Positions 1 to 8,574 are shown, numbered from the stretch's first letter. The stretch: 64,000 nt of DNA from Streptomyces rimosus subsp. rimosus (GCF_000720725.1 NZ_JOCQ01000004.1:1-64000); one strand, 5' to 3'. The notes: generated by a model not told the origin, from the sequence alone. Program-made: numbers and translations.

Positions 1-1
1 C

Positions 2-577
2 GAGGGCGCCGAACTGATCGCCGACCAGCACGGCATCGACCGCGCACAGCAGGACGCCTTCGCGCTGGCCAGCCACCGCAAGGCCGCCCACGCCTGGGAG
101 CAGGGCGCCTACAGCGCCGAGGTGGTGCCGCTGCCGGGGGTGGACCTGGCCCGCGATGAGGCGATCCGCGCCGTCACGTCGCTGGAGGCGCTGGGCAGGC
201 TGCGCCCGGCCTTCCGCACCGACGGCGGCACGGTCACCGCGGGCAATGCCTCCCCGCTGAGCGACGGTGCCGCCGCGCTGCTGCTGGTCGACGCGGAGGG
301 GCTGCGGGCCACCGGCCGTGAGCCGCTGGCCCGGATCGGGGCGAGTGCGGTGTGCGGTATCGAGCCGCAGCTGTTCGGGCTGGGGCCGGTCGAGGCCGTC
401 CGCGCCGCCCTGGACAAGGCCGGGCGCGGCCTGGCGGATCTGGCTACGTTCGAGCTGAACGAGGCGTTCGCCGCGCAGGCTTTGGGCTGCCTGGAACAGT
501 GGCCCTCCTCCGGCACCGGCCTGGCGGCCCTGTGCATCGGCGTCGGCCAGGGCCTCGCCCTCGTCCTCGAACGATGA
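2..577 (+). CDS. pcaF: Beta-ketoadipyl-CoA thiolase (PcaF), C-terminal part, internal deletion
   Basis: The gene enters from the left edge; 191 residues are visible. The frame fits the thiolase family, which cleaves beta-ketoadipyl-CoA into succinyl-CoA and acetyl-CoA in the cytoplasm. The ELNEAFAAQA motif and the C-terminal CIGVGQG motif with its second active cysteine are present. Between them a thiolase normally has about 39 more residues containing the NP-GGAIALGHPLG loop with the catalytic histidine. Here CLEQWP runs straight into SSGTGLAALC (about positions 490-530), with the frame kept. The position ahead of pcaH matches the pcaIJFHGBL order known in Streptomyces. The reading is that the protein is probably inactive unless the assembly is wrong here. 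Confidence 0.85.
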   Translation, partial: EGAELIADQHGIDRAQQDAFALASHRKAAHAWEQGAYSAEVVPLPGVDLARDEAIRAVTSLEALGRLRPAFRTDGGTVTAGNASPLSDGAAALLLVDAEGLRATGREPLARIGASAVCGIEPQLFGLGPVEAVRAALDKAGRGLADLATFELNEAFAAQALGCLEQWPSSGTGLAALCIGVGQGLALVLER

Positions 578-671
578 CCGGACAGGACATACCAGGACAT
601 ACGCAGGCCCAACCCCGCCCCGTACGCATCAGGCCGCACATCCCCCAGCCCCCACGTCTGGAGAAGCCCCG

Positions 672-1535
672 ATGACTCCACCGAGCGCATCCGCCGCCCC
701 GGCACCTCCGGCCGCCACCGCGCCCGCGGACCCCGCGGCGGCACCGCCGCCTCCGGATCCGGGCCCCGAGCCGCAGTCCGTCATCGACCGCGAGATCGCC
801 GCGCTGCACAGCGCCGCCGCCGACGCCCGTGCGGCCGGCGGCCCCGTACCGGCGCATCCCGGCCGCGACTTCGCCCCGTACCGCAGCACCCGTCTGCGCC
901 ATCCGCGGCAGCCGCTCGCCGCGATCGACGCGCTGCGCGACCCGGAGGCCGTCGAACTGACCGGGCCTGCCTTCGGCGTCACCGACATCACCGCCCTGGA
1001 CGCCGACCTGACCCGGCAGCACGCCGGTGAACCGCTCGGCGAGCGGATCACCGTCGCCGGCCGGGTACGGGACCGCGCGGGCCGCCCGGTGCGCGGCCAG
1101 CTCGTGGAGATCTGGCAGGCCAACGCCGCCGGCCGGTACGCCCACCAGCGCGACCAGCACCCGGCGCCGCTCGACCCCCACTTCACCGGTGTCGGCCGCT
1201 GCCTGACGGACGACGAGGGGCGGTACGCGTTCACCACCGTCCGGCCCGGTGCCTACCCGTGGCGCAACCACCACAACGCCTGGCGCCCGGCGCACATCCA
1301 CTTCTCGCTCTTCGGCACCGCCTTCACCCAGCGGCTCGTCACCCAGATGTACTTCCCCGGCGATCCGCTGTTCCCGTACGACCCGATCCTGGCCTCGTGC
1401 ACCGATCCGCAGGCCCGCGCCCGGCTGGTCTGCGCGTACGACCCGGACCTCGCCCGCGCGGAGTGGTCCCTCGGCTACCGCTGGGACATCGTGCTGGACG
1501 GACCGTCCGCCACCTGGACCGAGGAGGAACGCTGA
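672..1535 (+). CDS. pcaH: Protocatechuate 3,4-dioxygenase beta subunit
   Basis: 287 aa. Intradiol ring-cleavage dioxygenase subunit carrying the non-haem Fe(III) site; with PcaG it opens protocatechuate to 3-carboxy-cis,cis-muconate. The iron ligands can be placed by family pattern: Tyr in GRYAHQ, Tyr in GAYPWRN, and the two His of RPAHIHFSL. The N-terminus is longer than usual, with a Pro/Ala-rich stretch of about 35 residues before the fold. A GGAG sits about 9 nt before the ATG. The stop overlaps the pcaG start (TGATG), so the two subunits are translationally coupled. Confidence 0.95.
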   Translation: MTPPSASAAPAPPAATAPADPAAAPPPPDPGPEPQSVIDREIAALHSAAADARAAGGPVPAHPGRDFAPYRSTRLRHPRQPLAAIDALRDPEAVELTGPAFGVTDITALDADLTRQHAGEPLGERITVAGRVRDRAGRPVRGQLVEIWQANAAGRYAHQRDQHPAPLDPHFTGVGRCLTDDEGRYAFTTVRPGAYPWRNHHNAWRPAHIHFSLFGTAFTQRLVTQMYFPGDPLFPYDPILASCTDPQARARLVCAYDPDLARAEWSLGYRWDIVLDGPSATWTEEER

Positions 1536-2218
1536 TGTCCGCCCCCTCCGCACCGCACGGGCACCAGGGCGTACCGCACCAGCCCGCACCGGCCGCGCAG
1601 ACGCCCGGAGCCCTCGCCCCCACCCCCTCCCAGACCATCGGGCCCTTCTACGGCTACGCGCTGCCGTTCCCCGGCGGCGGGGAGATGGCACCTGCCGGTC
1701 ACCCCGGCACCATCACCCTGCACGGCCGCGTCCTCGACGGCGCGGGCGAGCCCGTGCCGGACGCGCTGCTGGAGTTCTGGCAGGCCGGGCCGGACGGGAG
1801 CCTGCGCGGCGCGCCCGGCTCGCTGCGCCGCGACCCGGCGACCGGCGCGGTCGTCGGGCGCGACGGCGTGGAGTTCACCGGCTTCGGCCGGGTGCCGACC
1901 GACGCCGACGGCCGCTACGCGCTGCGCACCCTGCCGGCCACCGCGCCGGCGAGCCGTCCGGCCGCGGCACCGTACATCGCGGTGTGCGTCTTCGCCCGCG
2001 GCCTGCTGCACCACCTGTTCACCCGGGTGTACTTCCCGGAGGACACGGCGGCCCACGCGGCCGATCCGCTGCTGTCCGGGCTTCCCGCGCAGCGGGCCTC
2101 CACCCTGGTCGCGCGGACCGACGGCGAGCGGCGGTACCGCTTCGACATCCGCCTCCAAGCACCTGATGCGGGCGGCGGCGAGGCGGGCGAGGAGACGGTC
2201 TTCCTTGAGTTCCGCTGA
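1535..2218 (+). CDS. pcaG: Protocatechuate 3,4-dioxygenase alpha subunit
   Basis: 227 aa. Partner subunit of PcaH, same beta-sandwich fold; alpha subunits help form the active-site pocket but lack the full ligand set. The start is the ATG overlapping the pcaH stop, just after GAGGAGG-like sequence. The family pattern TPSQTIGPFYGYALP lies near the N-terminus (about residues 29-43). The usual alpha-subunit region with LLEFWQAG follows. The last 14 nt overlap the proposed pcaB start, continuing the operon coupling. Confidence 0.94.
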   Translation: MSAPSAPHGHQGVPHQPAPAAQTPGALAPTPSQTIGPFYGYALPFPGGGEMAPAGHPGTITLHGRVLDGAGEPVPDALLEFWQAGPDGSLRGAPGSLRRDPATGAVVGRDGVEFTGFGRVPTDADGRYALRTLPATAPASRPAAAPYIAVCVFARGLLHHLFTRVYFPEDTAAHAADPLLSGLPAQRASTLVARTDGERRYRFDIRLQAPDAGGGEAGEETVFLEFR

Positions 2219-3710
2219 ACACGGTGCTGCTGAACATGGTGCTGCCGGACGCGGTGCCGCCGGACACGGCGCCGCCGACCTCGGCCTGCTGGCGCCGGGC
2301 CGGGCCGACTCCGCCGTGGAGGCCGCCACCGGCGACGCCGCGTACGTACGCGCCCTGCTGGACGCGGAAGCGGCCCTGACCCGGGCGCAGGCGGCCGTCG
2401 GCCTGGCGCCGGCCGCGGCGGCCGAGGCCGTCACCGCGGCGGCCCGCGACACCGGCCGGTACGACGCCCGCGACCTCGCGGTACGGGCCTGCTCCGGCGG
2501 CAACCCGGTGATTCCGCTGGTCGACGCCCTCACCTCGGCCGTGGCCGAGCAGGACGCCGTCGCCGGACGGGACGCCGCCGCATTCGTCCACCGCGGCGCC
2601 ACCAGCCAGGACATCCTCGACACGGCCACGATGCTGGTCTGTTCCCGTGCCCTGGACACCGTCCTCGGCGACCTGGACGCGACCGCGGCCGCTCTGGCCC
2701 GGCTGGCGGCCGAGCACCGCGACACGCCGATGGCGGGCCGCACGCTCACCCAGCACGCGGTGCCGACCACGTTCGGCCTCAAGGCCGCCGGGTGGCGCGG
2801 GCTGGTGCTGGACGCCCGGGACCGGCTCGCCGCCGTACGGGGCGCGCTGCCCGCGCAGTTGGGCGGCGCGGCGGGCACCCTCGCCGCGTTCCACGCGTTC
2901 GCCGAGGCCGACCGCCGGGAGCCGGAGCCCGGGTCCGACCTCGGGCTGCGGCTGCTCGCCGCGTACGCGGCCGAGACCGGCCTCGCCGAACCCGTGCTGC
3001 CCTGGCACACGCTGCGCACCCCCGTCGCCGACCTCGCGGGCGCGCTGGCACACACCGCCGGGGCCCTCGGCAAGGTCGCGGCCGACGTGCTGGCCCTGTC
3101 CCGTACGGAGACCGGCGAGCTGGCGGAGGGCAGCGGCGGCGGCTCCTCTGCCATGCCGCACAAGGCCAACCCCGTACGGGCCACGCTGATCGCCGCCGCT
3201 GCCCGGCAGGTCCCGGCGCTGGCCGGGGTGCTGTACGGGTCGCTGGCCGCCGAGGACGAACGGCCCGCCGGGGCCTGGCACGCGGAGTGGCAGCCGCTGC
3301 GCGACGCCCTGCGGCTGGTGGGCGGCGCGGCCCGGGACGCCGCCGAACTGACCGCCGCACTGCGGGTGCGCCCCGGGCGGATGCGTGCCAATCTCGCCGT
3401 GACCGGCGGCGGGATCGTCGCCGAACGCCTCGCGGCCGTGCTCGGCGCCCACCTGGGACGGGACACGGCCAAACGGCTGCTCACCGACGTGTCGCGCCGG
3501 GCCGCCGAGGACGGCACCGGCCTGGCCGAGGCGCTGGGCCGGGCCCTGCGCACGCGGCACCCCGCCGTCGCCGATGCCTTCCCCGCCGCCCGGCTGCGGG
3601 AACTGGCCGACCCGGCCGCGTACACCGGCTCGGCAGGGGCGCTCGTGGACCGCGCCCTGAGCCGCCCCGGCACGCATCCCGCCGCACCGATCCCGCAGGA
3701 GAACGCATGA
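2205..3710 (+). CDS. pcaB: 3-carboxy-cis,cis-muconate cycloisomerase
   Basis: 501 aa from a TTG at 2205. Converts 3-carboxy-cis,cis-muconate to 4-carboxymuconolactone. It is a member of the fumarase/aspartase superfamily, shown by the signature GSSAMPHKANP at about residues 320-330. TTG was chosen because GAGGAG lies about 10 nt upstream and no in-frame ATG or GTG occurs near the pcaG stop. The first 20 or so codons are a low-complexity GAAEHGAAGRGAAGHGAA repeat outside the family fold, so the true start could be a little later. The stop overlaps the pcaL start (ATGA). Confidence 0.9.
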   Translation: MSSAEHGAAEHGAAGRGAAGHGAADLGLLAPGRADSAVEAATGDAAYVRALLDAEAALTRAQAAVGLAPAAAAEAVTAAARDTGRYDARDLAVRACSGGNPVIPLVDALTSAVAEQDAVAGRDAAAFVHRGATSQDILDTATMLVCSRALDTVLGDLDATAAALARLAAEHRDTPMAGRTLTQHAVPTTFGLKAAGWRGLVLDARDRLAAVRGALPAQLGGAAGTLAAFHAFAEADRREPEPGSDLGLRLLAAYAAETGLAEPVLPWHTLRTPVADLAGALAHTAGALGKVAADVLALSRTETGELAEGSGGGSSAMPHKANPVRATLIAAAARQVPALAGVLYGSLAAEDERPAGAWHAEWQPLRDALRLVGGAARDAAELTAALRVRPGRMRANLAVTGGGIVAERLAAVLGAHLGRDTAKRLLTDVSRRAAEDGTGLAEALGRALRTRHPAVADAFPAARLRELADPAAYTGSAGALVDRALSRPGTHPAAPIPQENA

Positions 3711-4993
3711 CATCACCCACCCTCCCGCATTACCGAGAGGACGGGCCCGCCGACGCGCCCCCGCTCGTCCTGGGCCCGTCCCTGGGCACCACGCTCGCGG
3801 TGTGGGAGCCCCAGATGGCGGCACTGGCGCGGCAATTCCGCGTCGTGCGCTGGGACCTTCCCGGGCACGGCGGCACACCGTACGACGTGCTCCCGGGGCG
3901 TGCGGACGGAGCTGCCCATGCGGACGGGGCTGCCCGTGCGGACGGGGCTGCCCGTGCGGACGGGGCCGCCTGCACGGTCGCGGACCTGGCCGGACTCGTC
4001 CTCGCGCTCGCCGACTCCCTGGGCATCGACAGGTTCGCGTACGCGGGAATCTCCCTCGGCGGCGCGGTCGGCACCTGGCTCGCGGTCCACCATCCTGAGC
4101 GGATCGCGTCCCTCACGCTGGTCTGCTCCTCGGCCCGCTTCGGCGAGCCGGAAGGGTGGCACGAACGCGCCGCGCTCGTACGGCAACAGGGCATCGAGGC
4201 GGTCGCCGGCACCACGCCCGGCCGCTGGTTCACCCCGGCATTCGCCGGCTCGCCGGTGGCGCGCGACCTCCTGGCCGGGCTGCGGACCGTGGCGCCCGAG
4301 GGGTACGCGGCCTGCTGCGACGCGCTCGCCGCGTACGACCTGCGCGGTGACCTGGACCGGATCGGCGCGCCCACCCTCGTCGTCGCGGGCCGCGACGACC
4401 CCGCGACCCCGCCCGCGCACGCCCGCGAACTCGCCGACGGCATCCCGGCCGCAAGCCTCACCGAGGTGGCCGGGGCCGCCCACCTGGCCAACGCCGAACG
4501 GCCCGCGCAGGTGCTCGCCGCACTGCTCGGCCACCTCACCGCGTACCAGGAGCAGGCGGTGGACGGCGGGGAGGGCGGCCGGGCGGAACCGGGCACCGCT
4601 CCTCTCACCGACGACCCCAGCCGCCGCGCCGCCGGTACGGCCGTCCGCCGCGCCGTCCTCGGTGACGCCCACGTCGACCGCGCGGCCGCCCGCTCCACCG
4701 CCTTCACCGCCGTCTTCCAGGACTTCATCACCCGCTACGCCTGGGGCGAGATCTGGACCCGGCCCGGCCTGTCCCGGCACACCCGCAGCTGCGTCACGAT
4801 CACCGCGCTGGTGGCGCGCGGGCACCACGAAGAGCTGGCGCTGCACCTGCGCGCCGCGCTGCGCAACGGCCTGAGCGCCGAGGACATCCGGGAAGTCCTG
4901 CTCCAGTCGGCCGTCTACTGCGGCGTGCCCGCCGCCAACTCCGCGTTCGCGCTGGCCGACCGCGTCATCGCCGAACACCGGGAAGGAGAGTGA
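3707..4993 (+). CDS. pcaL: PcaL: enol-lactone hydrolase fused to 4-carboxymuconolactone decarboxylase
   Basis: 428 aa fusion. Residues 1 to about 285 are an alpha/beta hydrolase (PcaD type), with nucleophile motif GISLGG, acid in AGRDDPATPP and His in GAAHLAN. The remaining part, from about residue 300, is the all-helical PcaC carboxymuconolactone decarboxylase domain. Together they convert 4-carboxymuconolactone through the enol-lactone to 3-oxoadipate. The fused form is typical of actinomycetes. Between the hydrolase beta-strands there is an in-frame tandem ADGAAR repeat (four units). The start overlaps the pcaB stop and the stop overlaps a GTG of pobA. Confidence 0.95.
   Translation: MTSPTLPHYREDGPADAPPLVLGPSLGTTLAVWEPQMAALARQFRVVRWDLPGHGGTPYDVLPGRADGAAHADGAARADGAARADGAACTVADLAGLVLALADSLGIDRFAYAGISLGGAVGTWLAVHHPERIASLTLVCSSARFGEPEGWHERAALVRQQGIEAVAGTTPGRWFTPAFAGSPVARDLLAGLRTVAPEGYAACCDALAAYDLRGDLDRIGAPTLVVAGRDDPATPPAHARELADGIPAASLTEVAGAAHLANAERPAQVLAALLGHLTAYQEQAVDGGEGGRAEPGTAPLTDDPSRRAAGTAVRRAVLGDAHVDRAAARSTAFTAVFQDFITRYAWGEIWTRPGLSRHTRSCVTITALVARGHHEELALHLRAALRNGLSAEDIREVLLQSAVYCGVPAANSAFALADRVIAEHREGE
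3902..3973 (+). repeat. Four 18-bp tandem repeats inside pcaL
   Basis: Four consecutive 18-bp units beginning GCGGACGG, encoding ADGAAH/ADGAAR/ADGAAR/ADGAAC. The units differ at a few bases. The repeat expands a surface loop of the hydrolase domain between the HGG oxyanion region and the nucleophile elbow. Such units are prone to slippage, so copy number may vary between strains. Confidence 0.9.
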
Positions 4994-4998
4994 CTTTG

Positions 4999-6228
4999 AT
5001 GCGCCCCACGTCCTGTGCGCCCCCGGCCCCCTCCGGGACCACGGTCGGCATCGTCGGCGGTGGCCCGGCGGGGCTGCTGCTGGCCCGGCTGCTGCACCGC
5101 TCCGGCATCGACTGCGTCGTCCTGGAGAGCCGCGACCGCGCCTACGTCGAGCAGCGCCAGCGCGCCGGGATCCTGGAGCAGGGCACCGCCGACACGCTGC
5201 GCGCCTGCGGCGCGGGGGAGCGCCTGGACCGGGAGGGCATCGTCCACCACGGCATCCGGCTGCGCTTCGCCCGCCGCTCGCACCGCATCGACTTCCCGTC
5301 CCTGACCGGCGGCCGCAACGTGCTCGTCTACGCGCAGACCGAGATGGTCAAGGACCTCATCGCCCTCCAGCTCGCGGAGGGACCACCGCTGGTGTTCGGG
5401 GCACGGGCGCTCGCGGTCGAGCACGCGGACACCGAACGGCCCGTGATCCGTTACGCCCACCAGGGCCGGGAACACTCCCTCACCTGCGACTACGTCGTCG
5501 GCTGCGACGGCTTCCACGGCATCGTCCGGGACGCGGTGCCGGCCGGCGCCCGCCGCGCGTACGAGCGCGGGTACCCGTACTCCTGGCTCGGTGTCCTCGC
5601 CGATGTGCCGCCGTCCTGCGACGAGCTGGTCTACGCCCACTCCGAGCGCGGCTTCGCGCTGTTCAGCATGCGCTCGCCCACCGTCAGCCGGCTCTACCTC
5701 CAGGTCCCGAACGGCACCGGCCCCGCCGACTGGCCGGACGAGCGGATCTGGGACGAACTCGACGCCCGCTCGGCCACCGACGGCCCGTGGAACCTCGAAC
5801 GCGGCCCGATCACCGCCAAATCCGTCCTGCCGATGCGCAGCGTGGTTACCGAACCCATGCGGTACGGGCGGGTGTTCCTCGCCGGGGACGCGGCGCACAT
5901 CGTCCCGCCGACCGGCGCCAAGGGACTCAACCTCGCCGCCTCCGACGTCACCGAACTGGCCCGTGCCTTCGCCCACCTGAGGACGACCGGCGCCACCGAG
6001 CTGCTGGACAGCTGGTCCGACACCTGCCTGCGCCGCGTCTGGCGCGCCGAGCAGTTCTCGTACTTCATGACGACGACCCTGCACACCGACCCCGGCCAGA
6101 GCGCCTTCGACACCCGGTTGCAGCTCGCCCAGCTCGACCGGATCGCGTCCTCCCCGCACGCGGCGGCCGAACTGGCGGAGAACTACACGGGGTTGCGGAC
6201 GACGGCGGTGCCTATTTCGGCAGGGTGA
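4999..6228 (+). CDS. pobA: 4-hydroxybenzoate 3-monooxygenase
   Basis: 409 aa FAD-dependent aromatic hydroxylase converting 4-hydroxybenzoate to protocatechuate, the substrate of PcaHG. It shows the N-terminal FAD motif GIVGGGPAGLLLA, the RQRAGILEQGT segment typical of PobA, a DG-type motif VVGCDGFHG, and the second FAD motif GDAAHIVPPTGAKG. A GTG at 4990 overlaps the pcaL stop, but the strong GGAAGGAG ends only one base before it and is 10 nt before the ATG at 4999, so the ATG was chosen. Being last in a pca operon makes the cluster a complete 4-hydroxybenzoate to 3-oxoadipate route. Its 3' end converges on map. Confidence 0.94.
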   Translation: MRPTSCAPPAPSGTTVGIVGGGPAGLLLARLLHRSGIDCVVLESRDRAYVEQRQRAGILEQGTADTLRACGAGERLDREGIVHHGIRLRFARRSHRIDFPSLTGGRNVLVYAQTEMVKDLIALQLAEGPPLVFGARALAVEHADTERPVIRYAHQGREHSLTCDYVVGCDGFHGIVRDAVPAGARRAYERGYPYSWLGVLADVPPSCDELVYAHSERGFALFSMRSPTVSRLYLQVPNGTGPADWPDERIWDELDARSATDGPWNLERGPITAKSVLPMRSVVTEPMRYGRVFLAGDAAHIVPPTGAKGLNLAASDVTELARAFAHLRTTGATELLDSWSDTCLRRVWRAEQFSYFMTTTLHTDPGQSAFDTRLQLAQLDRIASSPHAAAELAENYTGLRTTAVPISAG

Positions 6229-6982
6229 GGATCTCGGCCCCGTCCTCGGTGATGGCGATCGTGTGCTCGCTGTGCGCGGTCCGGCAGCCGGTCGCGCTCC
6301 GGAGCGTCCACCCGTCGGCATCGGTGACGAGTTCGGCGGTGTCCGCCATGACCCACGGCTCCAGTGCCAGCAGCAGTCCGGGGCGCAGCTTGTAGCCGCG
6401 GCCGGGCCGTCCGGTGTTCGGCACATGCGGGTCCTGGTGCATCGTCGATCCGATGCCATGGCCCCCGAACTCGGTGTTGACCGGGTAACCGGCCGCGCCG
6501 AGCACCGTGCCGATGGCATGGGAGATGTCGCCGATGCGGGCCCCGGGCTTCGCGGCGGCGATCCCCGCGGCCAGCGCGCGTTCGGTCGCACCGATCATCG
6601 CGACGCTCTCCGGGGGCCGCGCGTCGCCCACGATGAAGCTGATGGCGGCGTCCGCGGCTATTCCGCCCAGGGAGACGGCGAGGTCGAGCGTCAGCAGATC
6701 GCCGTCGGCGAGCGCGTAGTCGTGCGGCCGTCCGTGCAGTACGGCGTCGTTGACGGCCGTGCAGATGTAGTGGCCGAAGGGGCCGCGTCCGAAGGACGGC
6801 TCGTAGTCGACGTAACAGGACTGCGCGCCCGCCTCGATGATCATGGCCTTGGCCCACCGGTCGATGTCGAGGAGGTTCGTGCCGACCGTGCTGCGGTTCT
6901 TCAGCGTCTGCAGGATGCCGGCGACCAGGGCGCCCGAGTCCTTGGCTCGGCCGAGCAGGGTGGGGTTCAGGATCTCGATCAT
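6212..6982 (-). CDS. map: Type I methionine aminopeptidase
   Basis: 256 aa. Removes the initiator methionine from nascent proteins; two-metal pita-bread enzyme. The five metal ligands are in place: Asp in LTLDLAVS, Asp in IAADAAIS, His in GGHGIGSTMHQD, Glu in LALEPWVM, Glu in ITEDGAE. Length is usual for a short bacterial type I enzyme without N-terminal extension. Streptomyces usually has several map genes. This one is divergent from a small XRE regulator, with a repeat-rich 66-bp intergenic region, which suggests local control. Its last 17 nt overlap the pobA 3' end convergently. Confidence 0.93.
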   Translation of the reverse strand: MIEILNPTLLGRAKDSGALVAGILQTLKNRSTVGTNLLDIDRWAKAMIIEAGAQSCYVDYEPSFGRGPFGHYICTAVNDAVLHGRPHDYALADGDLLTLDLAVSLGGIAADAAISFIVGDARPPESVAMIGATERALAAGIAAAKPGARIGDISHAIGTVLGAAGYPVNTEFGGHGIGSTMHQDPHVPNTGRPGRGYKLRPGLLLALEPWVMADTAELVTDADGWTLRSATGCRTAHSEHTIAITEDGAEILTLPK

Positions 6983-7008
6983 GCGGCGCCCTTCTCATGC
7001 TCCCAATA

Positions 7009-7041
7009 ACTATACCGGCCATACTATACCGGTACTAGAAT
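7009..7041. promoter_or_regulatory. Divergent map/XRE promoter-operator
   Basis: Two exact copies of ACTATACCGG at 7009-7018 and 7023-7032, 14 bp apart, the second overlapping the palindrome TACCGGTA. Read on the minus strand each gives a TATAGT-like -10 facing map. On the plus strand TAGAAT at 7036-7041 lies 7 nt before the ATG of the XRE gene, the arrangement of a leaderless Streptomyces transcript. The XRE protein is the obvious candidate to bind these repeats. Confidence 0.6.
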
Positions 7042-7048
7042 CGGTCCC

Positions 7049-7351
7049 ATGGTCAGGTTGCCGCTCACTCCCGAAGAGGTCGAACGCGGTCAGCGTCTCG
7101 GCGCCCTCCTCCGCCGGGCCAGGGGGAAGCGCTCGATGCTCGATGTCGCGCTCGACGCCCATGTCTCACCGGAGACCCTCCGCAAGATCGAGTCGGGCCG
7201 CGTGGCCACGCCGTCCTTCCCGACCATCGCGGCGATCGCCGATGTCCTCGGCCTCTCCCTCGACGCGGTGTGGGCCGAGATCAGCCGGCCCGGACCCGGC
7301 GCCGAACCGGCCGTCTCCGGCCACCGCGCACGGGAGCCGCTGACCGCGTAG
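7049..7351 (+). CDS. Small XRE-family transcriptional regulator
   Basis: 100 aa. A lambda-repressor-like helix-turn-helix occupies residues about 10-70 (pattern LGALLRRARGKRSMLDVALDAHVS followed by LRKIESGRVATPSF). There is no effector domain; a short Pro/Ala tail follows. No Shine-Dalgarno sequence precedes the ATG, consistent with leaderless translation from the TAGAAT box. It is divergent from map and shares its operator region, so it probably regulates itself and that aminopeptidase copy. Target assignment is inference. Confidence 0.88.
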   Translation: MVRLPLTPEEVERGQRLGALLRRARGKRSMLDVALDAHVSPETLRKIESGRVATPSFPTIAAIADVLGLSLDAVWAEISRPGPGAEPAVSGHRAREPLTA

Positions 7352-7360
7352 GTCCGCGAC

Positions 7361-8050
7361 TCACGTACGCCCCTTGCGCCCGCCCTGCTTGCCCGCGCTC
7401 TTCTTCCCGCCCTTGCCGGCGGCCTCTTCCGTGCCGGTCTCCGCCGCCACGTCCTCGGCCACCTGCTTGAGCGTGTGCCCGCTCAGCGCCGAGCGGGCCC
7501 GCCGCGGGTCGGGCGTGCCCCGGTCGCCCGCGTGCTCGTCGTCGGCCTTCACCAGCAGCCACGACTCCCGCTCATCGCTGCCGGGGCCACCGCGGAACCG
7601 GGTGAGGGCATAGCCGCCCCGCAGCTTCTTCCCCTCCATCCAGAACGTCGCATGGCCCTTTTCCAGCGCTTCGGCGAACGGTACCGGACGGCCCTTTTTG
7701 TCGTGTGCGGTCGGGCGGTAATGGCCCTGGTCCCACACGATCACCGTGCCGCCGCCGTATTCGCCCCGGGGAATGACGCCCTCGAAATCCCGGTAGTCCA
7801 GCGGATGGTCCTCGGTGGGCATGGCCAGTCTTTTGTCCTTCGGGTCCGTGGACGGGCCCTTCGGTACGGACCATGATTTCAGGACGCCGTCGGCCTCCAG
7901 CCGGAAGTCGAAGTGCATGGTGCTCGCGTCATGGATCTGCACCACGAACCGCGGCTTCCCGGAGGAGGCCGACGCATCACCGCCCTGCGGTTCCGACGTC
8001 CGGTCGAAATGCCGTTTCGACAGATAGGTCCGCAGCGGTCCCTCGTTCAT
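7361..8050 (-). CDS. Stand-alone DNA ligase D 3'-phosphoesterase domain protein
   Basis: 229 aa. Matches the LigD phosphoesterase (PE) module, which trims 3' phosphates and ribonucleotides at breaks in bacterial end joining. Diagnostic elements are FVVQIHDASTMHFDFRL (about residues 34-50, with metal-binding His, Asp and His), KSWSVPKGPS, and EGVIPRGEYGGGTVIVWDQG. The C-terminal 50 residues are a Lys/Ala/Gly-rich disordered tail. No ligase or polymerase domain is attached. It lies 14 nt after the Rho-N-like gene, probably one operon. A role in end processing is family knowledge, not shown here. Confidence 0.88.
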   Translation of the reverse strand: MNEGPLRTYLSKRHFDRTSEPQGGDASASSGKPRFVVQIHDASTMHFDFRLEADGVLKSWSVPKGPSTDPKDKRLAMPTEDHPLDYRDFEGVIPRGEYGGGTVIVWDQGHYRPTAHDKKGRPVPFAEALEKGHATFWMEGKKLRGGYALTRFRGGPGSDERESWLLVKADDEHAGDRGTPDPRRARSALSGHTLKQVAEDVAAETGTEEAAGKGGKKSAGKQGGRKGRT

Positions 8051-8064
8051 CCCGGCCCGCCGGG

Positions 8065-8397
8065 TCAGCGGCCGAGGGCCTTGGCCAGCTGGTCCTTGGT
8101 CATGTTCGACCGGCCCTCCACACCGCGCTGCTTCGCCTCGTTGTAGAGCTGGTCACGCGTCGGGCCCTTGGGGCCGGTACGGTTGCCGGAGCGCTGGCCG
8201 CCGCGCTCGGGCGCCGACTTGCTGTCCTTGGTCGAGCTCTTGCTGGCCGACTTGGACTCGCCGGAGCGGGCGCGCTCCTTGTTCACGGTACGGGCCGCGA
8301 TCTCCTTGGCCCGGCCCTTGGACGTACCGCGCTTCTCGGCACCTTCCTTGATGTGCTCGTACTGGCGCTCACGCTTGGCGTTCGATCCTGCGGGCAT
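8065..8397 (-). CDS. Basic Rho-N-like (plasmid-stabilisation-type) protein
   Basis: 110 aa. N-terminal segment GSNAKRERQYEHIKEGAEKR then a Lys/Ser-rich linker and a C-terminal helical motif PTRDQLYNEAK with MTKDQLAKALGR, which resembles the Rho termination factor N-terminal/SAP-like fold. Proteins of this pattern are common in actinomycetes and are often labelled plasmid stabilisation protein, with little experimental support. GAGAGGAGAC is just upstream of the ATG. It is probably co-transcribed with the LigD-PE gene downstream. Confidence 0.75.
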   Translation of the reverse strand: MPAGSNAKRERQYEHIKEGAEKRGTSKGRAKEIAARTVNKERARSGESKSASKSSTKDSKSAPERGGQRSGNRTGPKGPTRDQLYNEAKQRGVEGRSNMTKDQLAKALGR

Positions 8398-8574
8398 GGT
8401 GTCTCTCCTCTGTCTCACGCACGCCCCGGACACGTACCGGCGTACCTGCCCCGGGCCTGCCGTGCGCCGTTTCTCGGTCTACGGTTACCCGTGAAATGCG
8501 GCCCGTAACGAATGGCTCCCGTGACTGCCCCGACGAGCCGAACGCGCAAAGCCGGGCCGATCCGTTCCCCACGC

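Noticed and set aside
444..1691. Long antisense open frames through the pca operon and other host genes
   Set aside because: High GC keeps the complementary frames open; the translations are Arg/Gly/Ala-rich without domains, while the opposite strand encodes clear enzymes.
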